This document shows, one piece after another, positions 18,286 to 26,134 of a stretch of 64,000 nucleotides of DNA. Below the pieces are notes generated by a model. It was not told the DNA's origin. It did not search any database and worked only from the letters and a program-made list of their open reading frames with translations. Made by a program: the position numbers and the translations under genes. Origin of the DNA: Acinetobacter sp. NIPH 2100 (GTDB lineage Bacteria > Pseudomonadota > Gammaproteobacteria > Pseudomonadales > Moraxellaceae); contig NZ_KB850224.1 of NCBI RefSeq assembly GCF_000369805.1, positions 3,824,460-3,888,459 of the forward strand, written 5' to 3'. Within the stretch, counting starts at the first letter, position 1; each line of letters starts with the position of its first letter.

Positions 18286-19113
18286 TTACATCATTTTTGT
18301 TGCAAGCGCTGCAATACGTTGATAACCCGTTGGGAATAAACGCTGGAACGAATCCACAATGCGCGCATCGGTACCGATCAATAAACGGCGTTTATCTTTC
18401 AAGACTGCATTTAAAATCTGACGTGCTGCTTCTTCTGGTGGCGTACGCAAGAATTTATCGAATTGCTTGATCGATTTGTTTGGATCCATTCCCAAGCTCT
18501 TCAAGCTGTCATTCATTTTTGCTGCTTTGGCGATATTGGTACGAATCCCGCCTGGGTGTACACAGAGTGAGCTTACACCGCCCTTCTCAATATCCAACTC
18601 TTGACGCAATGATTCAGTAAAACCACGTACCGCAAATTTGGTTGCGTTATACGCGGATTGTGTTGGTTGTGACGTTAAACCAAAAATACTGGAGATGTTG
18701 ATGATATGACCATCTTTGGTTTGTTTGATAAATGGCAGGAATTCTTTGGTGCCATACACCACACCCCAGAAGTTAATTCCAACGATCCACTCTAAATCTT
18801 CGTAGCTTGCACCTTCAACAGTTGAACCTAAGGCTACACCTGCATTGTTGAAGATCAAATTGACTGAACCATGATCTTGTACCGTCTCCTGCGCCCACTG
18901 TTTCACCGCATCACGGTTTGAAACATCAAGTACTTTGGTGGTTACTGTGACTGGATACTGCTTCACTAATTCAACGGTTTGGTTCAAGCCTTTTTCATTG
19001 ATATCACTCAATGACAAATGACAGCCTTGCTTAGCCAATAAAACAGCTAATTGTTGTCCAATCCCAGAACCTGCGCCGGTGATCGCTGCGACTTTATTTT
19101 TAAAATTTTTCAT
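18286..19113 (-). CDS. SDR family NAD(P)-dependent oxidoreductase
   Basis: A 275-residue classical short-chain dehydrogenase. Cofactor motif TGAGSGIG (12-19), NNAG (89-92), catalytic Ser141/142 and YNATK with Tyr155 and Lys159. Asp37 in LSDINE after the second strand suggests preference for NAD(H), though this is only a rule of thumb. The C-terminal region has the PEEAARQILNAVLKDKRRLLIG wording common in Acinetobacter SDRs. It is divergent from a TetR-family gene and has a well-formed promoter overlapped by a palindrome, so control by that regulator is likely. The substrate is unknown; lipid or hydrophobic alcohol metabolism is possible. Confidence 0.9.
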   Translation of the reverse strand: MKNFKNKVAAITGAGSGIGQQLAVLLAKQGCHLSLSDINEKGLNQTVELVKQYPVTVTTKVLDVSNRDAVKQWAQETVQDHGSVNLIFNNAGVALGSTVEGASYEDLEWIVGINFWGVVYGTKEFLPFIKQTKDGHIINISSIFGLTSQPTQSAYNATKFAVRGFTESLRQELDIEKGGVSSLCVHPGGIRTNIAKAAKMNDSLKSLGMDPNKSIKQFDKFLRTPPEEAARQILNAVLKDKRRLLIGTDARIVDSFQRLFPTGYQRIAALATKMM

Positions 19114-19182
19114 TGCCTATCCTTTGTATTACGAATGATCTGCACAGATTCGCCCCAATCATGTGCTGCTTAACCTGTAACC

Positions 19183-19211
19183 AATATAATTTTGACAATA
19201 CAGGTTGTCAA
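19183..19211 (-). promoter_or_regulatory. SDR promoter overlapped by a palindromic operator
   Basis: On the minus strand TTGACA (19206-19211) and TATATT (19183-19188) are separated by exactly 17 bases, a near-ideal sigma70 promoter. The -35 box and spacer lie within a perfect inverted repeat, TTGACAA-N6-TTGTCAA (19192-19211). A TetR dimer bound there would block the promoter. The divergent tetR gene begins at 19413. Confidence 0.7.
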
Positions 19212-19412
19212 TATAGTACACTGGTAATTTAAGACAAATGGCAATAACCAACATCCGACATGTCATAATAGGCCTATTTACATTTATGACCGAAGATGTT
19301 TAAAAGAGACAAGGCATATTTTCAAAATATGGTTATGCTAAGTCAGTACAACATGGTTGAAATGCAAAGATTAAGCACACGATTTAAAGACTTTTAGGGA
19401 ACGGTTTTCTCA

Positions 19413-20090
19413 ATGGCAACTCAAGATCAAGCACCACAGAAGAAAAAGAAGACTGAAGTGAAAGAGCGACAGTTCAAAGGCCTCTCTTTGACTGAGCGTA
19501 AAGAAGCACGTCGTGAGAAATTGATTGAAGCAGGTATTGCAACCTATGGCACGCATGGCTTTTTCTCTGTGACGGTGAAAGACGTCTGTAATGAAGCCAA
19601 GCTGACTGAACGCTACTTTTATGAATCTTTTAAGAAAAGTGAGGAATTATTCCAAACGGTATTCTTAAAAATGATTGAAAAAATGCAAACCTGCTTAACC
19701 CAAGCCGTTCTGATGGCCGCGCCTGAACCCAAAAATATGGTGACCGCAGGTTTGTCGGCTTTGTTGAGTGCAATTAAAGACGATCCACGTATGGCGCGAA
19801 TTATTTATATCGATGCGATGCTGGTTCAAGACCTGCATAATCAAGCCACCATTCAAGAAACCTTGACCCAATTTGATCGTATTATTCAAGGTTTCGTAAT
19901 GATCACCATGCCCAATGCGCCACAAAGTACAGAAGAAGTTTCCCTCATGGCGACAGGCTTAAATGGCTATGTGACACATATTATTATCCGTTGGGTCTCA
20001 GAAGGCTTCAAACAGCCCTTAGAAGATGTTTTATCCGCCTGCTGTGCCGTCTTTTTGTCATTTATCCAAACGACATCGCAAAAAAATTAA
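19413..20090 (+). CDS. TetR/AcrR family transcriptional regulator
   Basis: A 225-residue regulator. A Lys/Glu-rich leader (about 30 residues, QKKKKTEVKERQ) precedes the HTH domain: RREKLIEAGIATYGTHGFFSVTVKDVCNEAKLTERYFYESFKKSEELF (about 35-82). The C-terminal ligand domain is helical and not assignable. It is divergent from an SDR gene whose promoter carries a 20-bp palindrome, which makes it the probable repressor of that gene. Ligand unknown. Confidence 0.88.
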   Translation: MATQDQAPQKKKKTEVKERQFKGLSLTERKEARREKLIEAGIATYGTHGFFSVTVKDVCNEAKLTERYFYESFKKSEELFQTVFLKMIEKMQTCLTQAVLMAAPEPKNMVTAGLSALLSAIKDDPRMARIIYIDAMLVQDLHNQATIQETLTQFDRIIQGFVMITMPNAPQSTEEVSLMATGLNGYVTHIIIRWVSEGFKQPLEDVLSACCAVFLSFIQTTSQKN

Positions 20091-20276
20091 AATCGTTTTA
20101 CAGTTTTGTGACAAACAAAGCTGTTAAACTACAGTTCAGTTAAGCAAATGAATTCATTTGCTTTCTTGATAAAAAATTTGTCATCATTTGGTCACTGCAC
20201 TGCCCCACAATTGTCACAATTTATTGCTAAATTCGACTTTATTAACTCTTTTGCAATGATATTGTCATAATTAATC

Positions 20277-20298
20277 TTTGTAATAAGCCTGTCATAAC
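20277..20298 (+). promoter_or_regulatory. Pho box upstream of phoB
   Basis: Two tandem 11-base units, TTTGTAATAAG and CCTGTCATAAC, with TGT spaced 11 bases apart, match the PhoB-binding pattern CTGTCATA-N4. A further TTGTCATAAT lies at 20262-20271. The box ends 43 bp before the phoB start, fitting autoactivation under phosphate limitation. A short inverted repeat AACGGTT-A-AACCGTT (20304-20318) lies in the leader. Confidence 0.65.
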
Positions 20299-20341
20299 AA
20301 CAAAACGGTTAAACCGTTACGGAATTTAAGGGTATTGCGCT

Positions 20342-21052
20342 GTGAAAGATGACTATATTTTAATTGTTGATGATGAGCTACCGATCCGCGAAATGATCCA
20401 TACCTCTTTGGATATGGCAGGCTTCCAATGTTTACAAGCAGAGGATGCCAAACAAGCGCATCAGATTATTGTCGACCAGCGTCCTGCTCTTATTTTGCTG
20501 GATTGGATGCTTCCAGGTGGTGTGAGTGGTGTAGACTTATGCCGTCGCCTCAAACGTGATGAAAACTTGGCAGAAATTCCTGTCATTATGCTGACAGCCC
20601 GTGGCGAAGAAGACCATAAAGTACAAGGTCTTGATGCGGGTGCAGATGATTACATGACCAAGCCATTTTCAACCCGTGAACTGGTGTCTCGTATCAAAGC
20701 CGTTTTACGTCGTGCCAACGCACTTAGCGGTGAAAAAGTGATTGATGCCAATGGTTTAATGCTTGATCCTGTCAGTCAGCGTGTCAGCTTTGGCAACAGT
20801 ATTTTAGAGATGGGTCCAACTGAATATCGTTTACTGGCCTTCTTTATGACTCACCCGGAACGTGCCTATACACGTGCTCAATTACTGGACCAAGTATGGG
20901 GTGGTAATGTCTATATCGAAGACCGTACCATTGACGTACACATCCGTCGTTTACGCAAAGTGTTAGAGCCGTTTGGTGTCGATCGTTTTGTACAAACCGT
21001 TCGTGGCACAGGTTATCGTTTCTCGACACGAGCAGATTTAGCAGTAGGTTAA
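20342..21052 (+). CDS. phoB: Phosphate regulon response regulator PhoB
   Basis: An OmpR-class response regulator of 236 residues that activates phosphate-starvation genes. Receiver domain: acidic pocket DDE (10-12), phosphoacceptor Asp54 in LLDWMLPG, and conserved Lys in MTKPFS. The winged-helix effector domain ends with DRTIDVHIRRLRKVLEPFGVDRFVQTVRGTGYRFS. The PhoB identity rests on LDWMLPGGVSGVDLCRRLKRDE and on phoR 9 bp downstream. The start is a GTG; the frame upstream gives no better codon and the protein aligns with PhoB from this residue. A Pho box precedes it. Confidence 0.95.
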   Translation: MKDDYILIVDDELPIREMIHTSLDMAGFQCLQAEDAKQAHQIIVDQRPALILLDWMLPGGVSGVDLCRRLKRDENLAEIPVIMLTARGEEDHKVQGLDAGADDYMTKPFSTRELVSRIKAVLRRANALSGEKVIDANGLMLDPVSQRVSFGNSILEMGPTEYRLLAFFMTHPERAYTRAQLLDQVWGGNVYIEDRTIDVHIRRLRKVLEPFGVDRFVQTVRGTGYRFSTRADLAVG

Positions 21053-21061
21053 AAATTCTTT

Positions 21062-22420
21062 ATGTATGAACCTTATCCCGTCCCTGAACTGGCACGTGAA
21101 CACCAACGTTTTCGCTACAGCAGTTTATGGACCTTTGCAAAACAAGATTTAAGACTGTTACTTTTTTTCTTATTGATTGCGAGCTTAGTCGGATTTGGGG
21201 TTGGATACTTCTGGAGCTGTATATTTATTGCCTTTGTGCTGTTTTTCTTACTACAGCTCCGCTCGCTTTATCTGGTCAACGAATGGATTTCAAATCGCCC
21301 TTATGATGTCCCACCGAATTTAAACGGGATTTGGGGCGCGTTGCTGTTCAATGTCTACCGTGCGCAACGTCAGGAACGTATTGTTCAGGCCGAAATGGTT
21401 GGCTTGATTGACCGTGCACAATCCTCTTTAGTGGCGCTGGCGGAAGCCGTTGTTTTAATTGATGATCAACATCAAATCGAATGGTGGAATCCTGCAGCCG
21501 AGAAACTATTAGGCATAAGCCCCTTGGATCGTGGTCGCAATTTACTGTCGATTTTGCGCCAGCCCAGTTTTATCGAATATTTTAACCATAGCGATCAATC
21601 GCCAGATGGCATCCGTCTACAAGCCCAGATGGATGAAGAACGTTATGTACAAGTCAAACTTACCCGTTTTGGTGGTGAAAGCCGTTTGCTCGTAGCCTAT
21701 GACACCACTCGCGTACATAACCTCGAACAAATGCGTAAAGACTTTGTCGATAATATTTCCCATGAGCTACGCACCCCACTGACCGTACTCAGCGGCTATA
21801 TCGAAACTTTCATTGATCAAGATGATATTACCCCGCGCTGGAAGCGTGCATTCACGCAAATGCAGTCACAAACCAAGCGTATGAATGCTTTGGTCAACGA
21901 TCTATTGTTATTGTCCAATTTAGAAAATAATAAAAAAGTCGCTAAAAATCAGATCATTGACATGGCAAATCTGATGAATCAAATCTTTGACGATGCGCGA
22001 GCCTACAATCTGGATTATGGTCATACTTTAAACTTGGATATTGATAGTCATTGCGACCTGATTGGTTCCGACATCGAAATTGCCAGCGCATTCAGCAACT
22101 TAATTACCAATGCAATTAAGTACACCCCTGCTGGTGGCATCATTACCATTGGCTGGCATGAAGATGGTGACCATGCTTACTTTACCGTACAGGACAATGG
22201 TATCGGGATTAATCCAAAACATTTACCACGCTTAACCGAGCGTTTCTACCGTGTCGATAGCGCACGTAGCCGTCAAACTGGCGGTACAGGACTAGGACTG
22301 GCCATTGTGAAGCATGTACTCATGCAACACGGCGCACATTTGGAAATCACCTCTAAAGAAAATGAAGGCTCGACCTTCACCGCAGTATTCCCAAAAGAAC
22401 GCTTATATCGCATGATTTAA
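21062..22420 (+). CDS. phoR: Phosphate regulon sensor histidine kinase PhoR
   Basis: The membrane kinase partner of PhoB, 452 residues. Two hydrophobic segments lie at about 30-66 with almost no periplasmic loop, as in other PhoR proteins. A PAS domain follows (about 120-215, AEAVVLIDDQHQIEWWNPAAEKLLG), then HisKA with phospho-acceptor His234 in FVDNISHELRTPLT, and HATPase with NLITNAIKYTP, DNGIGI and GGTGLGLAIVKH. It signals phosphate status from the Pst transporter, which is not in this window. It starts 9 bp after phoB and forms an operon with it. Confidence 0.95.
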   Translation: MYEPYPVPELAREHQRFRYSSLWTFAKQDLRLLLFFLLIASLVGFGVGYFWSCIFIAFVLFFLLQLRSLYLVNEWISNRPYDVPPNLNGIWGALLFNVYRAQRQERIVQAEMVGLIDRAQSSLVALAEAVVLIDDQHQIEWWNPAAEKLLGISPLDRGRNLLSILRQPSFIEYFNHSDQSPDGIRLQAQMDEERYVQVKLTRFGGESRLLVAYDTTRVHNLEQMRKDFVDNISHELRTPLTVLSGYIETFIDQDDITPRWKRAFTQMQSQTKRMNALVNDLLLLSNLENNKKVAKNQIIDMANLMNQIFDDARAYNLDYGHTLNLDIDSHCDLIGSDIEIASAFSNLITNAIKYTPAGGIITIGWHEDGDHAYFTVQDNGIGINPKHLPRLTERFYRVDSARSRQTGGTGLGLAIVKHVLMQHGAHLEITSKENEGSTFTAVFPKERLYRMI

Positions 22421-22523
22421 AAAAGATAGGGAACTGCCAAGTTCCCTAAAATATGATGTGATTATTCCACTAAAACAATAAAATAAGCTGTTGTTTAATT
22501 TCCATATTTTTGATGTACCTCTC

Positions 22524-22991
22524 ATGACTCATACACCTTTTTTCCGCGCTTGCGTCCTATTACTTGGACTGAGCGCGCCTTTGGCTATTCACGCTGCACC
22601 GACTGATCCTCTGATTGGTACATGGAAAGTGGTGGATGAACGCACTGGCACTTATCTCTCTGATATTGTGATTCGAAGACATTCTGCGACCGAACAATAC
22701 AGTGCAGTGATTGTTAAAATGTATCCTTCAGCGAAGGAGGCCGCCCCGACCGTATGTACTGCATGCTCAGGGACGTTAAAGAATCAACCCATTATCGGAA
22801 TGGAAGTATTAACAGGTCTGAAAATGCTGAGCCAAAATGAAGAATTTGGGCAAGGTGTATGGATCAATCCCTATGATGGCTATAAGTACAGCTTGAATGC
22901 GCGCTTAAGTAAGACTGGCAAAATGCTCAGCATTAATGCAAAAAATCCAAGTAATAATAGCTTTCGTAATATGACCTGGATTCGACTTTAA
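22524..22991 (+). CDS. DUF2147 periplasmic protein
   Basis: 155 residues from the chosen ATG, which starts a signal peptide (MTHTPFFRACVLLLGLSAPLAIHA, cleavage near residue 24). The mature part begins DPLIGTWKVVDERTGTYLSDIVIRR and ends WIRL, the DUF2147 pattern of a small beta-barrel-like domain (IGTW, GLKML, NPYDGYKYS). CTACSGTLKNQPIIGMEVL contains a CxxC that may be a disulfide. An upstream TTG would add 11 residues before the signal peptide and is less likely. Function unknown; a role in envelope stress is only a guess. Confidence 0.85.
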   Translation: MTHTPFFRACVLLLGLSAPLAIHAAPTDPLIGTWKVVDERTGTYLSDIVIRRHSATEQYSAVIVKMYPSAKEAAPTVCTACSGTLKNQPIIGMEVLTGLKMLSQNEEFGQGVWINPYDGYKYSLNARLSKTGKMLSINAKNPSNNSFRNMTWIRL

Positions 22992-23032
22992 ATAGGTCGA
23001 TTTCATTGATAAAAATAAATTAAAAATCACAT

Positions 23033-23064
23033 AAAAAAGAGTGTATCCACATACACTCTTTTTT
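23033..23064. terminator. Bidirectional terminator between DUF2147 and PACE genes
   Basis: GAGTGTAT/ATACACTC stem with a CCAC loop, A6 on the left and T6 on the right, placed between two convergent genes. Confidence 0.85.
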
Positions 23065-23089
23065 ATCAATTCAATCAAGCTATCCGCTA

Positions 23090-23542
23090 TCAAACACTGT
23101 TTTTAGCATTCAGCGCTGTTGGTTCAAGCAAATGGCTCGGCAAACCAAAAATATGATCGAAAAAATAATTATAAACAAAGGTATAACATGGGATCAGCAC
23201 CATCAAACTGAAATCGAGTAAGAAGGCTTTAAGCAAACTAATCTGCATCCACCATGCAATCAAGGGAATCAAAATCGTCACCAAAACAATTTGAAAACCA
23301 ATAGCATGCGCTACACGTCTGAGTACAGTTCGTTTTTTGGAAACTTGGGTTTTTTCCCACATTTCGAATGCATAGTTATAAAAGAAATTTACAGTGACTG
23401 CGATGACTGCAATCAAAATCGATAAAGGTCCTGTATGGCTAATGGTTGTACCCGAAAGTACAGCTAAAACCATCGCACAGATAAAAAAGCTTAAAACTTC
23501 ATAGAAAAATACATACGTGACTCTTCTCTTGGTTCCTTGCAT
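23090..23542 (-). CDS. PACE family efflux transporter (AceI-like)
   Basis: A 150-residue protein with four membrane helices arranged as two bacterial transmembrane pair domains. PACE pumps such as A. baumannii AceI use the proton gradient to expel chlorhexidine and short-chain diamines. With the start at 23542 (MQGTKRRV) the conserved membrane Glu in helix 1 (FFYEVLSF) falls at position 15, as in AceI; the alternative start two codons upstream would shift it to 17. RRVAHAIGFQ and FTFVYNYFFDH match family motifs. It is divergent from a LysR-type gene, as aceI is from its activator aceR. Substrate not determined. Confidence 0.88.
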   Translation of the reverse strand: MQGTKRRVTYVFFYEVLSFFICAMVLAVLSGTTISHTGPLSILIAVIAVTVNFFYNYAFEMWEKTQVSKKRTVLRRVAHAIGFQIVLVTILIPLIAWWMQISLLKAFLLDFSLMVLIPCYTFVYNYFFDHIFGLPSHLLEPTALNAKNSV

Positions 23543-23636
23543 AACCACACCTTAAAATCAATAATGAGTGGATTTTACGCTCAAATTTTGATAAAAAAAG
23601 TCAATCGTCATCAGATTTACTGACAAGGGATTTCCC

Positions 23637-24530
23637 ATGAAACTCAGTAGTGAACAGTTAGAACTGATTCTTGAAATTATTGATCGTGGTAATTTTTCTG
23701 CGGCAGCACGTGCCTTAAATCGAGTGCCTTCAGCCGTGAGTATGGCGATAGCAAACTTAGAAGCAGAATTGAATTTAAAATTATTTGAACGCAGCAAAAA
23801 TCACCTCGCCCCAACCGAGGTTGCACTCTCGATCGAACCGCATGCTCGACTGATCGTAACGAAACTGCGTCAACTCGAAATGCATCTGACCGAGCTTTCA
23901 ACAGGATTGGAGACCAGTCTCTCGATTGGTATCGCTGCCGATGTGAACCAGAAATTTCTATTAGCGGGCATTGAACAGTTAATTCAGCATTATCCACTAC
24001 TCAATATTGAGATGGTCAGCGCCCCACAACAAGAACTCAAAATACGCTTGCACAATAACGAAATCGATCTGTATATCGCCTATAGCTCATCGCAACTGGA
24101 TAGCAATGAACGCTTCCGCTTACTGCGGATGGAGCAATTTGTTGCAGCCGTTTCCCCCAAAGATGCACTGCAACTTCATGCGCATAATAAAAATGAACTC
24201 ACCATGCTGTCTGAACTCAGACAAATTATTGTGGCCAGTAAGCATTATCCACTGCCTGACAGTCGGGTACTGGTGTCGGATTCCTGTTGGTATAGCGATA
24301 GTTTATCGATGGCGATTGATATGGTTGAGCAAGGGTTAGGCTGGGGTAATTTTCCCCTTTCCGTTGTACAAGAACATTTTGCTAAACAACGGCTGGTACG
24401 CTTAGCTTTTCTCGATACCACCAACGGACTGGATATGCCGATTCATGCCATTTGGCCGAGCTATAAACCATTGAGCAAATCAATGCAGTTGTTGATTGAA
24501 TTGTGGCAAAAGCAAATCGACAGCAAATAA
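23637..24530 (+). CDS. LysR-type regulator divergent from the PACE transporter
   Basis: A 297-residue LysR regulator. The winged HTH covers about 1-62 (SSEQLELILEIIDRGNFSAAARALNRVPSAVSMAIANLEAELNLKLFERS), followed by a ligand-binding domain with SIGIAADVNQ at its start and a C-terminal half containing VEQGLGWGNFPLSV. The 94-bp gap to the divergent PACE gene is the typical site of LTTR control. By analogy with AceR it may activate the pump in response to the pump's substrate; this is inference. Its stop codon touches the terminator hairpin of a minus-strand small RNA element. Confidence 0.88.
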   Translation: MKLSSEQLELILEIIDRGNFSAAARALNRVPSAVSMAIANLEAELNLKLFERSKNHLAPTEVALSIEPHARLIVTKLRQLEMHLTELSTGLETSLSIGIAADVNQKFLLAGIEQLIQHYPLLNIEMVSAPQQELKIRLHNNEIDLYIAYSSSQLDSNERFRLLRMEQFVAAVSPKDALQLHAHNKNELTMLSELRQIIVASKHYPLPDSRVLVSDSCWYSDSLSMAIDMVEQGLGWGNFPLSVVQEHFAKQRLVRLAFLDTTNGLDMPIHAIWPSYKPLSKSMQLLIELWQKQIDSK

Positions 24531-24658
24531 AAAAGCCCGACATCCAAGTCGGGCTTTTTCGTATTCCTTTCACTAGGTACAACTCCTGTCGTACCTCACG
24601 TCCTGATGCGCAAACTTATCATTCTTGTTTTATGTTTTGGAACTTCCTGTTCCTGATG
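24529..24658 (-). ncRNA. Predicted Gac/Rsm-type small RNA, copy 1 (RsmX/Y/Z-like)
   Basis: Read on the minus strand, a -10-like TAATAT (24664-24669) is followed by about 130 nt that end in a strong terminator: GCCCGAC/GTCGGGC with a TTGGAT loop and T6 (24529-24554). The transcript has six GGA motifs: AGGA twice around GGAAC/GTTCC, one in ATCAGGACG, one as the AGGA loop of a 9-bp stem AGGTACGAC/GTTGTACCT, one in AAAGGAAT and one in the terminator loop. GGA in hairpin loops is how CsrA/RsmA-titrating RNAs work. A GacA-like site lies about 66 bp upstream of the predicted start. A second copy is at 25950. The RNA is predicted, not demonstrated. Confidence 0.75.
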
Positions 24659-24713
24659 AGTTCATATTAGGCAATTCCACTGGGTCTGAAAATGGGACAT
24701 TGCCTCTAATCGG

Positions 24714-24731
24714 TGTAAGAAAAAGCGTACA
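24714..24731 (-). promoter_or_regulatory. GacA-like upstream activating sequence, copy 1
   Basis: The 18-bp palindrome TGTAAG-N6-CGTACA differs at one base from the GacA box TGTAAG-N6-CTTACA known upstream of Pseudomonas rsm RNA genes. Its centre lies about 66 bp before the predicted RNA start, the usual position. The same site is present at 26135-26152. Confidence 0.65.
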
Positions 24732-24794
24732 TCGCTGAGCTTTATCACCCTTTAAAAAGTAAGTGATTATATGGAACTGGGTACGAAAAACTTA

Positions 24795-24920
24795 TCAATC
24801 TCCCAATAAATCAATAGTCTGCTCTTTCATCATCACACCCATATACTGATCATAGCTTTGTGCCAGTAGACAAATCACTACAGCAGCAATCAAGGTCAAA
24901 ATCTTGTTTTTCATTGTCAT
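24795..24920 (-). CDS. Small single-span membrane protein, 41 aa
   Basis: A short open frame, MTMKNKILTLIAAVVICLLAQSYDQYMGVMMKEQTIDLLGD, with a second ATG two codons in. A positively charged N-terminus leads into a hydrophobic span of about 15 residues and a polar tail, as in many small membrane proteins or an uncleaved export signal. The ribosome site is weak. It lies between the small RNA element and a divergent LysR gene. No family recognised; it could be a chance frame. Confidence 0.45.
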   Translation of the reverse strand: MTMKNKILTLIAAVVICLLAQSYDQYMGVMMKEQTIDLLGD

Positions 24921-25016
24921 GTTCAGCTACCTAAATCAAGGATCTATAAAAAAGGTATAAGATTTCTTCCATCTAATCTAATATAGAAAAAACAAGTACT
25001 GATCTAATTTTGAGAT

Positions 25017-25934
25017 ATGTGGACATTCAAACAATTCAATTATCTAATCACGATTGTAGAAACTGGAGGCTTTATTGCCGCTTCAGAAAAGCTGTTTATT
25101 GCCCAATCAGCACTCAGCAGACAAATTAAAAATTTAGAAGAAGAAATAGGTTTTGAAATTTTTGATCGTTCAGAGAAGAAAATTAGACTAACACCTGCAG
25201 GTGAAGCACTGTATAAAAGTTTAAAAACCAATATTGATCATTTAAAAAGTTCCATTGTCAGTGCCCAAAGTATTAGTCGGGGTGAAGGTCGGATTATTAA
25301 GATTGCCCATTCCAGCAGTATTGTACTTGATCAAAACAAACTCGAAATCTTTGAACAGTTATGTGATAGCCATACCATTGATATTGAAATGAATACCTTA
25401 TCATCTGAGTTACAACTCGAATATTTATTGAATGGCACGATTGATCTGGGCTTTATCCGACCACCGATTTATCACAACTTAAATGACGTGAATGCCATCA
25501 GTTTATATACCACCCCTTTATATGTTGCTGCACATATTTCAGACCCATTTTTAAGTGAAAAGGAAAGTATATCGATTCGTGACTTGGAGTCATTAAATTT
25601 TGTTTCGGTACCCCATAAAGCACGTGGTGGCTTAAGCTATTTGGCAGCCAATTTATGTTTGGTCAACGGCTTTAGTCCAAAAAGAACCAGAATCTATTCA
25701 AGAAAAAGATCTCAACTTGAACTGGTTGCCAATGGTTTCGGAATTTGTATCGTGCCTGAAGAGTTTAAAGTCATTCTCCCCAGTAATGTCCGACTCATTC
25801 CTCTTCAAGATGAAAATACACTCAGCGAAGTGAAACTCATCTGGAAAAAGGATGATGACCCCATTATCAACAGCTGTGCAGACGCTATTCATGCCTATTA
25901 CAGTGCCAAGCAGATGAACTTAAGAAATTACTGA
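25017..25934 (+). CDS. LysR-type transcriptional regulator
   Basis: 305 residues. N-terminal HTH: WTFKQFNYLITIVETGGFIAASEKLFIAQSALSRQIKNLEEEIGFEIFDRSEKKIRLTPAG. The effector domain starts IIKIAHSSSIVLDQNK, with NGTIDLGFIRPP characteristic of CbbR/BenM-like ligand pockets that bind aromatic or dicarboxylic acids. It has no obvious target gene next to it; a 41-aa frame is divergent. The gene lies exactly between the two near-identical small RNA copies, so it may have been part of the event that duplicated them. Its stop is 15 bp before the second copy's terminator. Confidence 0.85.
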   Translation: MWTFKQFNYLITIVETGGFIAASEKLFIAQSALSRQIKNLEEEIGFEIFDRSEKKIRLTPAGEALYKSLKTNIDHLKSSIVSAQSISRGEGRIIKIAHSSSIVLDQNKLEIFEQLCDSHTIDIEMNTLSSELQLEYLLNGTIDLGFIRPPIYHNLNDVNAISLYTTPLYVAAHISDPFLSEKESISIRDLESLNFVSVPHKARGGLSYLAANLCLVNGFSPKRTRIYSRKRSQLELVANGFGICIVPEEFKVILPSNVRLIPLQDENTLSEVKLIWKKDDDPIINSCADAIHAYYSAKQMNLRNY

Positions 25935-25949
25935 GTTTTAGCTCAAATG

Positions 25950-26078
25950 AAAAAAGCCCGACATCCAAGTCGGGCTTTTTCGTATTCCTTTCACTAGATA
26001 CAACTCCTGTCATATCTCACATCCTGATGCCTAAACTTATCATTTTTGTTTTATGTTTTGGAACTTCCTGTTCCTGAT
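25950..26078 (-). ncRNA. Predicted Gac/Rsm-type small RNA, copy 2 (RsmX/Y/Z-like)
   Basis: Nearly identical to the element at 24529, with about 15 differences over some 200 bp counted by eye. The same parts are present: TAATAT at 26085-26090, six GGA motifs, the GGAAC/GTTCC hairpin with AGGA in its loop, and the terminator GCCCGAC/GTCGGGC with T6. The 9-bp stem is now AGATATGAC/GTTGTATCT: one G-C pair became A-T by a double change, and another became a wobble pair that is allowed only in minus-strand RNA. This supports a structured minus-strand transcript. It starts downstream of the phzF-like gene and may also receive read-through from it. Confidence 0.75.
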
Positions 26079-26134
26079 GAGCTCATATTAGGCAATTCCA
26101 ATGAGCCTGAAAATGGGACATTGCCCCTAATCGA

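Noticed and set aside
24529..24559. Reading the hairpin only as the terminator of the LysR gene on the plus strand
   Set aside because: It can serve that purpose too, but the same 200-bp block recurs at 25950 with GGA loops and a GacA-like site, which a simple terminator would not explain.
24766..24771. Perfect TATAAT on the minus strand upstream of small RNA copy 1
   Set aside because: It lies outside the block shared with copy 2 and upstream of the GacA-like site. The shared TAATAT nearer the GGA region is the better -10 candidate.
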